Below the pieces are notes generated by a model. The model was not told where the DNA came from, made no database searches, and saw only the letters and a program-made list of their open reading frames with translations. From the NCBI GenBank assembly GCA_902774015.1, contig CACYHB010000005.1, positions 1 to 64,000 of the forward strand: 64,000 nt of DNA. Reading direction: 5' to 3'. Below, one piece after another: positions 7,310 through 17,203 of the stretch. The stretch comes from Oscillospiraceae bacterium. Its GTDB lineage: Bacteria; Bacillota; Clostridia; Oscillospirales; Oscillospiraceae. A program made the translations under genes and the position numbers. Position 1 is the stretch's first letter, and each line of letters starts with the position of its first letter.

Positions 7310-10300
7310 TCATATCCCGTCAGATTTTGGTAGAGGCGGAAAAAGTTTTCCGCCCGCCCGAAGATACCAGCCGGCGGAGCCGGTGTACCAGGTCCAGCCC
7401 GCCGTCTCCTCCCGACCGGGCGCACTGCATACGTCCGCCGCGAGAACGAAAGGCTCCGCCCCGTAGCGCAGGGGATCGTGGCTTTCGGGCAGCAGCAGGC
7501 GCAGGATGCGCTCCGCCTCTTCCCGCCGTCCCCGCGCGTGGAGCGCCAGGGCCAGCCAGACCGCCGCGTGGCTGTACTGCCCGCCGTTTTCCCGGACCCC
7601 GGGACCGTAGCCGGTGATATAGCCGGGCGAGCGCTCGTCCTCCGTGAAGGGCGGCCGGAAGAGCAGCACCAGACGCCGCTTCTCATCCACCAGTTCCCGG
7701 AGGGCCGCGTCCAGCGCAGCGTCTGCGTGCTGTGCGCCGCAGAAGGCCGCCCAGACCTGGGGCAGCAGGTCGATGCGCTCCTCCCCGCCGAGCGCCGTGC
7801 CGTCGGCCCAGTAGCCCCGGCGGTAATACCGGCCGTTGAAGCTCTCCTCCGCGGCCGCGAGCATCTGCGCCGCGAGAGCGCGGAAATGCTCCGCCTCCGG
7901 GTCCCGGAGGCGATGCAAGAGCGCGGCAAAGCGCTCCGCCGTGTGGGCGAGGAAGAAGGCCAGCCACACGCTCTCGCCGTCCACCCGGTCAAAGCCGTCG
8001 TTCCAGTCGCCGCTGCCGAAGAGAGGAAGGCCGTGACTGCCGGTGCCCCGGCTCTCACAGAGGGCGATCGCCGCTTTGGCATGGCACAGCAGGCTCCTGG
8101 CCTTCCCGGAGGGAGAGACGCGCTCGTAGCGGTCCCGTTCCCCCGCGCTCAGCGGGGGCGAGTGGAGAAAGGGTTCTTTCTTCAGGGCAAAGCCCCGGTC
8201 CCCGGTGGCCTCCGTGTATTCGCACAGCGCCCATGGCAGCCAGAGCAGATCGTCGGCACAGCGGCTGCGCAGACCCCGGTCTCCCTGCGGGTGCGGATGC
8301 CACCAGTGCATCACGTCCCCTTCGGAATACTGGTGGCGGCAGGCGTCCAGGATCCGCTCCCGCGCCCAGACCGGCGACAGGGGCAGAAGGTTCACCGCGT
8401 CCTGCAGCTGATCCCGGAAGCCGTAGGCGCCGCCGCTCTGATAGAGGCTCGCGCGCCCAAGCAGGCGGCAGCAGAGCGTCTGATAGACGCTCCAGCCCTC
8501 AAGATAGCGCCGGATGGCGGGATCTGCGGCGGGAAAGCGCAGCCTGCCGCACAGCGCGGCCCAGCAGGCCTTCGTCGCCGCGAGCGCTCTGGCGGCGCCA
8601 TCCGGCGAGCAGAGGGCGGAGAACGCCCCCCGCTCCCGACAGCTGAAGACAAGCACGGTCTCCCCGGCGCCGACGCCTTCCCAGTCCATGGCAGGGGGGA
8701 GAAAGTCCGTGCGCAGGGTGCCGGGAACGCTCGCGCCGGCCAGCAGCCGCAGCCCCAGCAAATCGCTCTCCGGGTTTTCGGCGGCAAAAACGCCCTCCTC
8801 CGTCCAAAGCCGGAGACTTGCGCTGTCCGGCCCCAGCGTGGGCCGCAGCGTCCAGCGCAGGCACAGACCCGCGGCGCCCGCTACGTGCAGGATCAGCGCA
8901 CCCTCCGCGGCGAAGACCGTGGTCAGCACTTCCCGGTCCGCCAGGGCCTTCTCATAGCTTGCCCAGCCGCGGCCGAAGCGCACCCGGCAGCGGCGGCCGT
9001 CGTTTGCGGCGAAGAGACTGACCGGCCCATCCGCCGTCTCCGCCCAGAGGGGGAGGGCGGGCTCAACGGCGCGCAGATCCTCCACAGGCGCGCAGAGGCG
9101 CATCTCCCGGGCGTTGCCCCACCAGAGAGCGGCTGGGCCGCACTCCGTGACGAGGACGCCCATCCCGCCGCTGACCATCGGCAGCTGCCAGAGGCGGGGC
9201 GGCAGATCGTTCAGCACGGAAAAGGAAAAGCAGTCAGCCTCCCACTTGAAGACGGGAACGGTGTCCCGGCGCGGATCGCTCAGCCCGGGAAGGCGCAGAT
9301 CTGCCGCCTCCGCACGCGGTTTTCCCGAGACAAAGGCGCTGCGGCTCTCGATCCCGTCCGCCGCGTCGGCCGGCGCGAAGTGTACGCCGCCGGAGCTCCC
9401 CAGCAGCGCCTCCAGCCCCAGCGCGCCCAGCTCCCGGCGAATCTGCGCCTGCAGCGGGCGGCGGTATTCGCCCTGCTCGTCGCTGAGAAAGACAAGATCG
9501 GCCTCCGCCCCGCAGCTTCTGAGCAGCAGGAAGCGGCGCAGCAGCGGCAGCGCCTCCCGTGCGTCCGCCCGGCAGCACAGCAGGGGCAGATCGCCCGAGA
9601 TGCCGAAAGGCCAGAGCACAGCCTTGGGCGCCGCGCCGGAGAGCGGGGCGTCCAGCCGGGGCAGCAGGGCTTCTGCGGCACCGATCTCCGCCGCGTTGAG
9701 ACCGAGCCTGGACGCGCCGGCAGAGAGCATGCGGCCGCAGCCGGTTTCGCGCAGGATGCGCCGGGCGCCCTGCAGCGCCGCCTCCGCATCCGGGGAGGCG
9801 CAGAGGGCAAGCCGGGCGGAGGAGAGTCCTTTCGGGCTCTGCTCCAACGCGATCTGAAGCTCCAGAGTCGGCGGGCAGTGGGTGAACAGAAAACGCCGAT
9901 CGCAGGCGATGCAGAGAAAGAACCCGGACCGGTCGCCCCGCGGCAGGCGGCGCAGCAGCAGCGCGCCGTCCCGCTCCTCCGCTGTGACGCCCAGCGCCCA
10001 GTAGGCCGGGTGCGCCGTCCAGTCGCGCCCGGCGCAGAGCCGAAGGGGCAGCGCGACACGGAGCACAGCACCGCCGGCGTGTTCCGCCCGCAGGTTCCAG
10101 TCCCAGCACTCCCCGGCCTCTCCCGCGGCGGTGCGCAGCCGCAGTCCCGCCTCGCTTCCCGCTGTCCGGTACTCCCAGAAGGCGCTCTCCTCACTGAAGG
10201 ACCAGAGCGCAGCCTCACCGGCGGGAAGCAGCGCGCGGGTTTCGCCGTCCGACTCCAGACGCAGCGACGGCCGCTCGTAGACCGTGAGATCGCCGTACAT

Positions 10301-13300
10301 CGCGCGCAAGCCCCCGGAGCTTTCGCAACGCAGATGCCACACGCCGTTGGAGAGCAGAACGGCGGCCGTGTCGCCTTTCCCGCCGCGCTGTGACCAGCCC
10401 TCGGACGCGCGCCGCGGCGGGCGCTCCGGCGCGCGGCTCAGCTCCCGGCGCAGCACGGAGCCGTCGGCTGTCACCCGCTCCTCCAGCAGCAGGCGGCATG
10501 CGCTCATGGCAGGGTCGGCCATAAAGCGCCGCACAACGATCCCGCCGCAGAGAGCGTTCGCCGCGGCGAGCAGGCTCATGCCCGCATGATGGGCCATCAC
10601 GCAGCGCACCAGCTCCCCCTCGTCCCGTCGGCAGCGGGCGGGCGTGAAATCCAGCGCCTCATAAAAGCCCAGTTCTCCCCGGGCGCCGAAGCGCTCCAGA
10701 CGCCGCAGATTCCGGACCGCTGCCGGCGCCCGGACGGCGAGGGCCAGGAAGCTCGCGTAAGGCGCGATCACCAGATCCTCGTCCTGCCCGCGCTTGAGGG
10801 CAAGCGCCGCGCAGCCGCTGGCCTTGTAGCGGTAGTTGAGCGAGGGGTCCAGCGCGTAGTAGGCGCTCTCGGAAATGCCCCAGGGCTTGCCCGCAAAGGT
10901 CTGGCGCTGCTGGGCATAGAGACAGAAGCGGGCGCTCTCCTGCAGCAGGCTCCCCCGCTCGTAGGGGAGAAACAGCGCCGGCATCAGGTATTCAAACATG
11001 GTGCCGGTCCAGCTGGCGAGACCCCGGTAACCGTCCTTCTGGAGCTGGGCGCGGCTGAGCCGCCGCCAGTGCTTTTTCGGCGCTTCTCCCCGGGCCACGG
11101 CCATATAGCTCGTGAGCATGGCCTCGCTCGCCATGAGATCGTACCAGCCGCCGAAGCCCCGTGCGGCGTCCGGGTCATAGCAGATGAAAAACAGGCCGCG
11201 CTCCCCGTCGAACAGCAGGGAGAAGTCCATCTCCAGGCAGAGCGCCCCGGCTCGCCCGGCCAGATCCGTTTCTCCAAATTCCTGCAGGGCGCCGTGCAGC
11301 GCCGTGAGGCAGGCGCAGAGGTTGCCGCTGTCCACCGTGGAGATCACGGCCGGCTGCAGCGGCCGGAGCGTGCGGGTATCGTACCAGTTGTAAAAATGTC
11401 CGGAGAAGCGCGGCATCCGCTCCAGCGTATCGAGGATCCGCCCGATCCTCACGACGGCTTCCCGCTTTTCCAGGATCCGCATATCGACTGCCGAGGCGAA
11501 GGACAGCAGCGCAAGCCCGATGTTCGTGGGCGATGTGCGGTGCGCCACGCCCACCGGCGGCTGCTCCTGCACGTTGTCCGGCGGGAGAAAATGCTCTTCC
11601 GACGTGCAGAAGCGGGTATAGTAGCGCAGGCTGTCCGCCGCGGCGGAGCGCAGCCAGTCCCGGTCAGCCGCCGTCAGAGAGCTCTCTTTGGATGCCGGCA
11701 GGCTCAGGGCCCAGGCGGCGACAGGGGACAGCAGCCACAGGAGACCGGCAGAGCGGCCTATGATCACGGGGGAAAGGCAGAGCAGCGCAAGAGCCGGGAG
11801 AAGGCCGGGCCACATCCCGGCCAGATGGCTCCACAAGCCGCCGCTGCCCAGCTCGGCCTGGGCGGCGGTCTTCCACTGCAGCAGCCGCCGATGGCTGAGC
11901 GCCATGCGCCAGAGAGCGGTCACGGCGGCGCTCAGGCAGAACCAGCTCTCGCAGGGCAGCAGCCAGAGCCGCAGAGAACACTGCACGATGGCGCCGCCCA
12001 GTCCGGTCAGCAGCCGCGTATAGTGGCGCGGACGCGGGCCGTCCGGGCGGCGAAGCCCGCTCTCGGCAATGGCGCGGAAGAGGCTTACGGTCAGCGCCAG
12101 CAGTGCAGCCCACGCGGAGAGTGCCAGAGGCTGCCCGGGAAGCAGGAAGCCTGCCAGAACGGCGGCGAGGGTCATGGGCGGAAGAAGGCTCCTCCGCAGG
12201 CTGTCAAAGAGACGCCAGCGGTCGATGGCCGCAAGGGCGGGGGAGAAGAGGAAAGGCAGGTTCTGCCAGTCGCCCCGCACCCAGCGGTGCAAACGGCTGT
12301 AATACGCCAGGGGCCGGGAGGGAAAGCGGTCGGAAAAGGACACGTCCCCCACAAAGCCGCCGCGCAGCAGCGCGCCCTCCGGCGCGTCGTGGGAGAGGAT
12401 GCGCCCTTCCGGGAGATGCCGCTCACTGCACAGCAGCAGCGCGTGCAGATCGATCAGACCCTTGCCCGCGAAGCCGCCCCGGTCGAAGGCGTCCATGTAC
12501 AGCTCGCTGCACGTGCCGCCGTAGGGGTCGGAGCCGCCGGGACCGGCGAAGGCCAGCGCAAAATCGGTGGCGTTGGCGCTGCGCAGCTCGGTGTCCAGCC
12601 GGGGGTGGAGGATCGCATGACCGGCAGCGACCACCGCCCGCTCCTCATCCAGTCGGGGAAGACAGAACGGGTGGAGCATGGTCCCGATCAGCTCTCCCGC
12701 GGCGCCGGGATAGAGGCGGGTGTCTGCGTCCAGCGTGAGCAGATAGCGCGTCCCGGCCAGCGCGTCCCGGTCGCCGGTGAGCGAGAGCGAGGATTCCCGG
12801 TCCGACAGCAGGCGGGCGAGCTCCAGCAGCGCGCCGCGCTTGCGCTCCCAGCCGCTCCAGCGCTCTCCGTCAAAACGCCGCGGCCGGCTGAAGAGATAAA
12901 ACCCGCCGGCATACAGGCGGTTGAGTCGGTGGATCTCCTCCCGGGCGGCGGAAAGGATGGCCGCATCCTCTTCCCGCGTCTCCGTCTCCGCCTCCGGCAG
13001 ATCGGCCAGCAGCCCGAAGCGCAGGTTGCGTCCCTCCGTGCGGCAGGCGAAACGCAGCTCCTCCAGACGCCCGGCAGCGGCACGGGCGCTCTCCGGGTCC
13101 GTGAGCAGCACGGACAGGACGCAGAGCGTGCGTCCCTCGTCGGGAACGCCGTCCGCCAGATCCAGCCGGGGAAGACGCCGGGGCGGCAGCAGGCGCAGCA
13201 GGACCGTGTCCAGAAGGCGCTTGATGAGCTCCGAGACGGGCAGAAGCAGCAGCAGAGCCGCCGCGCCGCTGTCCAGCGAAAGACCGGCCCAGAGGCTCAG

Positions 13301-14152
13301 CAGCAGCGTCAGCAGCAGATTTGCGCCGATGTACAGCCCGGAGAGGAAGGCGGGCGGCTCACGGTAGAGATAGAAGCCCACGTGCCTGTTTTCGGCCTTG
13401 GCGGCGCGGATCAGCCGGCGGGCGCAGAGATGCTCCTCCTCGCCGTTCCGGCGGGCCAGTTTTTCCACCCGGCGCAGACAGTCCTCCCGGCTCTCCCGGT
13501 CCAGCTTCGGAAAGACGCCGCCGGGATCGGCGTCAAGCACGGCGGCCGTCACGTCCGCGCTGCGCAGGAGCTTGTCCGTGTCCAGCTGGGAGAAGAGCCG
13601 CAGCGTGCCGAACAGCGCCTCCAGGCGCTCCGCAAAGGGGCCCAGGTCGCCGCTGTAGGGCATCCTGCGGCAGACGGCGGCGATCTCCTCCACGCAGGCG
13701 GCGCGGATACAGCAGGGGAACAGGGCCAGTTCTGCCCGGCGCAGCACGGTGACGGACTGAAAGCCGTCCAGAAACAGGCGGCAGCGCTCCTCCGTTACCT
13801 TGCCCTCCCCCGCGCGCAGAAGCGCCCGGGAGAGGGAGAGGATCATCACGCCCTCCCCGCAGAGGCGCAGCCTGCGCGCGCAGCGCAGCGCTTCGGCCGC
13901 CGCGAGAGTCTCCCTCCGGACCAGGTACCAGTTGTCCATCAGCCACTCACAGGCGGCGGGCGGATCGGGGATGGAGCGGTAGCGCCGCCGGACGGCCTCC
14001 GTGCATCGCCGTACCTCCAGCGCCCGCAGACGGAGAGCATGGGCGGAGGAAGCTCCGCCGCGCTCTCCCGCGGGGCGGAGGAGACGGGCGGCAGAGGCGG
14101 CGTAGTCCCGCAGCCGCTCGTTTTCAATATAAACCGAGAGATTCTGATCCAT
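7310..14152 (-). CDS. Cyclic beta-1,2-glucan synthase-like protein (GT84, glycoamylase-like, GH94)
   Basis: A 2280-residue giant enzyme with the domain order of NdvB/Cgs. Membrane helices lie near residues 275-330, 655-700 and 780-820. The GT84 domain has LLTLDADTRLYPG near 470 and RWVRGDWQNLPF near 624. A glycoamylase-like domain follows (TVDSGNLCACL near 937, MAHHAGMSLLAAANAL near 1190). The C-terminal half is a GH94 phosphorylase-like region with HQYSEGDVMHWWHPH and the catalytic-site stretch GSGDWNDGFDRV near 2050. Family members build and size beta-1,2-glucan rings. The start at 14152 has AAGGAGA upstream; it is the only gene of its unit. The family call is firm; product ring size and linkage are inferred. 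Confidence 0.88.
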   Translation of the reverse strand: MDQNLSVYIENERLRDYAASAARLLRPAGERGGASSAHALRLRALEVRRCTEAVRRRYRSIPDPPAACEWLMDNWYLVRRETLAAAEALRCARRLRLCGEGVMILSLSRALLRAGEGKVTEERCRLFLDGFQSVTVLRRAELALFPCCIRAACVEEIAAVCRRMPYSGDLGPFAERLEALFGTLRLFSQLDTDKLLRSADVTAAVLDADPGGVFPKLDRESREDCLRRVEKLARRNGEEEHLCARRLIRAAKAENRHVGFYLYREPPAFLSGLYIGANLLLTLLLSLWAGLSLDSGAAALLLLLPVSELIKRLLDTVLLRLLPPRRLPRLDLADGVPDEGRTLCVLSVLLTDPESARAAAGRLEELRFACRTEGRNLRFGLLADLPEAETETREEDAAILSAAREEIHRLNRLYAGGFYLFSRPRRFDGERWSGWERKRGALLELARLLSDRESSLSLTGDRDALAGTRYLLTLDADTRLYPGAAGELIGTMLHPFCLPRLDEERAVVAAGHAILHPRLDTELRSANATDFALAFAGPGGSDPYGGTCSELYMDAFDRGGFAGKGLIDLHALLLCSERHLPEGRILSHDAPEGALLRGGFVGDVSFSDRFPSRPLAYYSRLHRWVRGDWQNLPFLFSPALAAIDRWRLFDSLRRSLLPPMTLAAVLAGFLLPGQPLALSAWAALLALTVSLFRAIAESGLRRPDGPRPRHYTRLLTGLGGAIVQCSLRLWLLPCESWFCLSAAVTALWRMALSHRRLLQWKTAAQAELGSGGLWSHLAGMWPGLLPALALLCLSPVIIGRSAGLLWLLSPVAAWALSLPASKESSLTAADRDWLRSAAADSLRYYTRFCTSEEHFLPPDNVQEQPPVGVAHRTSPTNIGLALLSFASAVDMRILEKREAVVRIGRILDTLERMPRFSGHFYNWYDTRTLRPLQPAVISTVDSGNLCACLTALHGALQEFGETDLAGRAGALCLEMDFSLLFDGERGLFFICYDPDAARGFGGWYDLMASEAMLTSYMAVARGEAPKKHWRRLSRAQLQKDGYRGLASWTGTMFEYLMPALFLPYERGSLLQESARFCLYAQQRQTFAGKPWGISESAYYALDPSLNYRYKASGCAALALKRGQDEDLVIAPYASFLALAVRAPAAVRNLRRLERFGARGELGFYEALDFTPARCRRDEGELVRCVMAHHAGMSLLAAANALCGGIVVRRFMADPAMSACRLLLEERVTADGSVLRRELSRAPERPPRRASEGWSQRGGKGDTAAVLLSNGVWHLRCESSGGLRAMYGDLTVYERPSLRLESDGETRALLPAGEAALWSFSEESAFWEYRTAGSEAGLRLRTAAGEAGECWDWNLRAEHAGGAVLRVALPLRLCAGRDWTAHPAYWALGVTAEERDGALLLRRLPRGDRSGFFLCIACDRRFLFTHCPPTLELQIALEQSPKGLSSARLALCASPDAEAALQGARRILRETGCGRMLSAGASRLGLNAAEIGAAEALLPRLDAPLSGAAPKAVLWPFGISGDLPLLCCRADAREALPLLRRFLLLRSCGAEADLVFLSDEQGEYRRPLQAQIRRELGALGLEALLGSSGGVHFAPADAADGIESRSAFVSGKPRAEAADLRLPGLSDPRRDTVPVFKWEADCFSFSVLNDLPPRLWQLPMVSGGMGVLVTECGPAALWWGNAREMRLCAPVEDLRAVEPALPLWAETADGPVSLFAANDGRRCRVRFGRGWASYEKALADREVLTTVFAAEGALILHVAGAAGLCLRWTLRPTLGPDSASLRLWTEEGVFAAENPESDLLGLRLLAGASVPGTLRTDFLPPAMDWEGVGAGETVLVFSCRERGAFSALCSPDGAARALAATKACWAALCGRLRFPAADPAIRRYLEGWSVYQTLCCRLLGRASLYQSGGAYGFRDQLQDAVNLLPLSPVWARERILDACRHQYSEGDVMHWWHPHPQGDRGLRSRCADDLLWLPWALCEYTEATGDRGFALKKEPFLHSPPLSAGERDRYERVSPSGKARSLLCHAKAAIALCESRGTGSHGLPLFGSGDWNDGFDRVDGESVWLAFFLAHTAERFAALLHRLRDPEAEHFRALAAQMLAAAEESFNGRYYRRGYWADGTALGGEERIDLLPQVWAAFCGAQHADAALDAALRELVDEKRRLVLLFRPPFTEDERSPGYITGYGPGVRENGGQYSHAAVWLALALHARGRREEAERILRLLLPESHDPLRYGAEPFVLAADVCSAPGREETAGWTWYTGSAGWYLRAGGKLFPPLPKSDGI

Positions 14153-14240
14153 GGCGGTCTCCTTGCAAGCATCGTTCACAGGCTATTTTTTCCGGCGCTG
14201 GGTGTTCTATACATTTTCCCGCGCTGTTAAGAAAAAAACC

Positions 14241-14269
14241 TTGACAGGGAGAGGGAAGGCGTGTATACT
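14241..14269 (+). promoter_or_regulatory. Consensus sigma-A promoter for ylxM-ffh
   Basis: Perfect TTGACA (14241-14246), a 17-base spacer and TATACT (14264-14269), 37 bases ahead of the ylxM start. Confidence 0.85.
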
Positions 14270-14305
14270 CTGTAAGGCTCAAGAGCTTGACAGGAGGGAT
14301 GCCGT

Positions 14306-14653
14306 ATGCGTGAAAGCCGGCTGATGCAGTCCATGCTGCTGGATTTCTACGGCGAACTCCTGACCGAAAAGCAGCGCGAGTGCTATGATCTGCATTACAA
14401 CGAGGATCTGTCTCTCTCCGAGATCGCGGAGCAGAGCGGCATCTCCCGCCAGGGCGTGTGGGACAACATCCGCCGCGCGGAGGCCGCGCTGAACCAGATC
14501 GAGGAGAAAACCGGGCTGATCCGCCGCTTTGCCCAGAACCAGTCCACGCAGGAGCGCCTGCGGGAGAAGCTCTCCCAGCTGCGCGAGCGCTGCAGCGGGG
14601 AAGAACGGGCACTGGCGGAAGAGGCAATGGAGCTGCTCGACAGCTTCACGTGA
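14306..14653 (+). CDS. ylxM: YlxM family SRP-associated DNA-binding-like protein
   Basis: A 115-residue protein with a sigma-70 region 4-like helix-turn-helix: LTEKQRECYDLHYNEDLSLS followed by EIAEQSGISRQGVWDNIRRA (residues about 20-60). It lies directly ahead of ffh, the standard position of YlxM, which modulates the signal recognition particle GTPase cycle in Gram-positive bacteria. AGGAGGG lies upstream of the ATG. Identification rests on motif plus position. Confidence 0.9.
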   Translation: MRESRLMQSMLLDFYGELLTEKQRECYDLHYNEDLSLSEIAEQSGISRQGVWDNIRRAEAALNQIEEKTGLIRRFAQNQSTQERLREKLSQLRERCSGEERALAEEAMELLDSFT

Positions 14654-14665
14654 GGATAGTATAAA

Positions 14666-16039
14666 ATGGCGTTTGAAAGCTTATCCGATAAACTGACAGC
14701 GGCCTTCAAGCGGCTGCGCGGCAAGGGCAGGCTTACCTCCGGCGACGTGAAGGAGGCCATGCGCGAGGTGCGCATGGCGCTTCTCGAGGCGGACGTGAGC
14801 TACAAGGTGGTCAAGGACTTCACCAAATCCGTCACCGAGCGTGCCGTCGGCACGGACGTGCTGGAGGCGCTCAATCCCGCCCAGATGGTCATCAAGATCG
14901 TCAACGAAGAGCTCTGCAAGCTCATGGGCGGCGAGAACCAGAAGCTGAACATCGGCTCCAGATCTCCCAGCGTCGTGATGCTGGTGGGCCTGCAGGGCGC
15001 AGGCAAGACCACCAACGGCGCAAAGCTGGCGGGCTATATGCGAAAACAGGGCAAGCGCCCGCTGCTCGTCGCCTGCGACATCTACCGCCCCGCCGCCATC
15101 AAGCAGCTGGAAACCGTGGGCGCGCAGCTCAACATCCCGGTCTTCCAGATGGGGCAGACGAACCCCGTGGACATCGCCAGGGCCGCTATCGAGCACGCGA
15201 AGAAGCACGGCAACGATCTGGTGTTCCTGGATACCGCCGGCCGTCTGCACATCGACGAGCAGCTGATGCAGGAGCTCAAGGACATCCGCGACGCGGTGGA
15301 GCCTGCCGAGATCCTGCTCGTGGTGGACGCCATGACCGGCCAGGATGCGGTGAACGCCGCTACGGCCTTTGACGAGGCGCTGGGCGTCACGGGCGTGATG
15401 CTCTCCAAACTGGACGGCGACGCCAGAGGCGGCGCGGCCCTCTCTATCCGGGCTGCCACCGGAAAGCCCATCAAGTTCATGGGCGTGGGTGAGAAGCTCG
15501 ATATGATCGAGCCTTTCCACCCGGACCGCATGGCCAACCGCATCCTCGGCATGGGCGACGTGCTGACGCTGATCGAAAAGGCCGAGCAGAGCTTCGACGA
15601 GAAGAAAGCGCTGGAGGCGGCGGAAAAGCTCCGCGCCAACCGCTTCACGCTCAGCGACTATCTGGAGCAGATGGGCCAGCTCAAGAACATGGGCGATCTG
15701 GGCGATCTGGCCGGACTGATTCCGGGCATGGACGCCAAGGCCCTCAAGGGCGCCAGGATGGACGAGAAGGCCCTTGCGCGGCAGGAGGCCATCATCCTCT
15801 CCATGACCCCGGCAGAGCGCGAAAATCCCGCCATCCTGAATTCCAGCCGCAAGAAGCGCATCGCCTCCGGCTCCGGCACCCAGGTGGTGGACGTGAACCG
15901 TCTCATCAAACAGTTTGAGGCCATGCAGCAGATGATGAAGCAGTTCTCCGGCAAGAACATGCGCAAGCTGCAGAAGAAGATGGGCAAAATGGGCGGCATG
16001 CCCGGCATGGGCGGCGGCTTCCCCGGCCTGGGCTTCTGA
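14666..16039 (+). CDS. ffh: Signal recognition particle protein Ffh
   Basis: A 457-residue SRP54 GTPase. The N domain is residues 1-90; the G domain shows [17 protein letters not shown] (G1), [12 protein letters not shown] (G3) and [14 protein letters not shown] (G4 region); the C-terminal M domain is methionine-rich ([20 protein letters not shown]) and ends in a Gly/Met-rich tail. Ffh binds signal peptides and the 4.5S RNA and delivers nascent membrane proteins to the translocon. It sits 12 bases after ylxM in one operon. Length is normal. Confidence 0.98.
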   Translation: MAFESLSDKLTAAFKRLRGKGRLTSGDVKEAMREVRMALLEADVSYKVVKDFTKSVTERAVGTDVLEALNPAQMVIKIVNEELCKLMGGENQKLNIGSRSPSVVMLVGLQGAGKTTNGAKLAGYMRKQGKRPLLVACDIYRPAAIKQLETVGAQLNIPVFQMGQTNPVDIARAAIEHAKKHGNDLVFLDTAGRLHIDEQLMQELKDIRDAVEPAEILLVVDAMTGQDAVNAATAFDEALGVTGVMLSKLDGDARGGAALSIRAATGKPIKFMGVGEKLDMIEPFHPDRMANRILGMGDVLTLIEKAEQSFDEKKALEAAEKLRANRFTLSDYLEQMGQLKNMGDLGDLAGLIPGMDAKALKGARMDEKALARQEAIILSMTPAERENPAILNSSRKKRIASGSGTQVVDVNRLIKQFEAMQQMMKQFSGKNMRKLQKKMGKMGGMPGMGGGFPGLGF

Positions 16040-16076
16040 CGATCTTCCAGCCCGACTGGGAGAGGCATACCAAGGC

Positions 16077-16105
16077 TTGCAACCGGCTGCGGCCGTTTGT
16101 AATAG
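16077..16105 (+). promoter_or_regulatory. Possible internal promoter for rpsP
   Basis: TTGCAA (16077-16082), a 17-base spacer and TAATAG (16100-16105) lie in the 97-base gap between ffh and rpsP. The -10 box is imperfect, so this is tentative. Confidence 0.4.
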
Positions 16106-16136
16106 AGAAGACAATTTATTTGGAGGAGAAAATACA

Positions 16137-16373
16137 ATGGTTAAAATCAGACTTCGCAGAATGGGCGCCAAGAAGGCTCCTTACTACCGTATCGTTGTTG
16201 CGGATTCCCGCAGCCCCCGTGACGGCCGCTTCATCGAGGAAGTCGGCATGTACGATCCCATGGCCGACGGCAACAAGCTGACCGTCAAGATGGACCGCGT
16301 GGAGTACTGGATCGCCAACGGCGCTCAGCCCACCGATACCGTTCGCGGACTGCTCAAAAAGGTCGAGGCCTAA
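16137..16373 (+). CDS. rpsP: 30S ribosomal protein S16
   Basis: A 78-residue protein starting [20 protein letters not shown] with the S16 signature [17 protein letters not shown]. It is a structural protein of the small ribosomal subunit. The start at 16137 is preceded by TGGAGGAG; the upstream in-frame codons are not part of the family. It lies between ffh and khpA, the usual Firmicute order. Confidence 0.98.
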   Translation: MVKIRLRRMGAKKAPYYRIVVADSRSPRDGRFIEEVGMYDPMADGNKLTVKMDRVEYWIANGAQPTDTVRGLLKKVEA

Positions 16374-16391
16374 AAAGGAGTTTCTACCGGC

Positions 16392-16622
16392 ATGAAAGAA
16401 CTTTTGACCTACATCGTGCAGAGCCTTGTCGATCACCCCGACGAGGTCTCTGTGACCGAGCGCAAAGCCGACGGCGAGACCGTTTTTGAGGTCCGCGTGG
16501 CCGACGGCGATATGGGCAAGGTCATCGGCCGGCAGGGCAGGATCGTCAAGCAGATCCGTATCCTTATGCGGGCCGTCGCCCAGCGGAAGGGCAAGAAAGT
16601 TTCTGTTGAGATCATGGACTGA
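16392..16622 (+). CDS. khpA: KH-domain RNA-binding protein KhpA
   Basis: A 76-residue single KH domain with the GxxG loop in MGKVIGRQGRIVKQIR (about residues 42-57). KhpA (YlqC) binds RNA, usually with KhpB, and affects cell-wall growth and division in Gram-positives. It follows rpsP by 18 bases. In most relatives rimM, trmD and rplS come next, but here a strong terminator follows immediately, so the operon is cut short. Confidence 0.95.
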   Translation: MKELLTYIVQSLVDHPDEVSVTERKADGETVFEVRVADGDMGKVIGRQGRIVKQIRILMRAVAQRKGKKVSVEIMD

Positions 16623-16630
16623 TCACAGCA

Positions 16631-16660
16631 AAAAAGCAGAGGCATTTGCCTCTGCTTTTT
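16631..16660. terminator. Bidirectional terminator between khpA and the cupin gene
   Basis: A perfect palindrome with 14-base arms (AAAAAGCAGAGGCA and TGCCTCTGCTTTTT, two-base loop) gives a T-tract on both strands and lies between two converging genes. Confidence 0.92.
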
Positions 16661-16738
16661 CTATGCGCTGTGCCCGCGTCTGCGGCGGGCTCCCCCCTGC
16701 GATGCGGTACGACGTCCGCGCACGAGCGATGCCTGTTC

Positions 16739-17086
16739 CTACTTGAACAGGATCAGGGCGATGGCCTCCAGATCCTCGTCGCCGATGTTGAGGAGCGCGT
16801 GCCCCTCCTCGGCGTCACAGAAAGTCACGTCCCCGGGGCCGACCTCGACCTGAGTGCCGTTGTCGTTGTAGAGCCCGCGGCCCTTGAGGATGTAATAGGT
16901 CTCGCCGTCGCCGTGGTGGATGTGCCAGCCGATCTCACAGCCGGGCTTGAGCACGGAGTGGGAGAAAACGCGGCCTTTGCCGTACATCTCCGGCGCTCCG
17001 TTCAGAATGCTCTGCAGGATGATCTGCCCTTCACCGTTGAAGAGCTTCTTGGTTTCTACGTTTTTTTCGCTGCTGCGTCTGATCAT
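16739..17086 (-). CDS. Cupin-domain protein
   Basis: A 115-residue single-domain cupin. Motif 1 metal ligands are seen in GWHIHHGDGETYYILKGRG (His, His, Glu) and motif 2 in GPGDVTFCDAEEGHALLNI (His). Such small cupins bind a divalent metal; many are sugar-binding, isomerase-like or sensory, and the substrate cannot be told. The start at 17086 has GGGAGG about eight bases upstream and opens MIRRSSEKNVETKKLF; longer forms run into the neighbouring gene. It is a single gene, transcribed against khpA. Confidence 0.88.
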   Translation of the reverse strand: MIRRSSEKNVETKKLFNGEGQIILQSILNGAPEMYGKGRVFSHSVLKPGCEIGWHIHHGDGETYYILKGRGLYNDNGTQVEVGPGDVTFCDAEEGHALLNIGDEDLEAIALILFK

Positions 17087-17203
17087 GGAAAAACCTCCCC
17101 TCTGAGAATCTGCTTCATTATACATCAGGCAGCGGCCTGCGTTCAATCTTTTTCTTGCAGCGGCCGTGCCGCTATGATAAAGTGAAACGGGAGGGAGTAC
17201 GGC

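Noticed and set aside
10586..14230. Plus-strand open frame of more than 1200 codons opposite the glucan synthase
   Set aside because: Composition (Gln, Arg, Ala, Gly) is that of an antisense frame, with no recognisable domain; the minus-strand protein has GT84 and GH94 motifs throughout.
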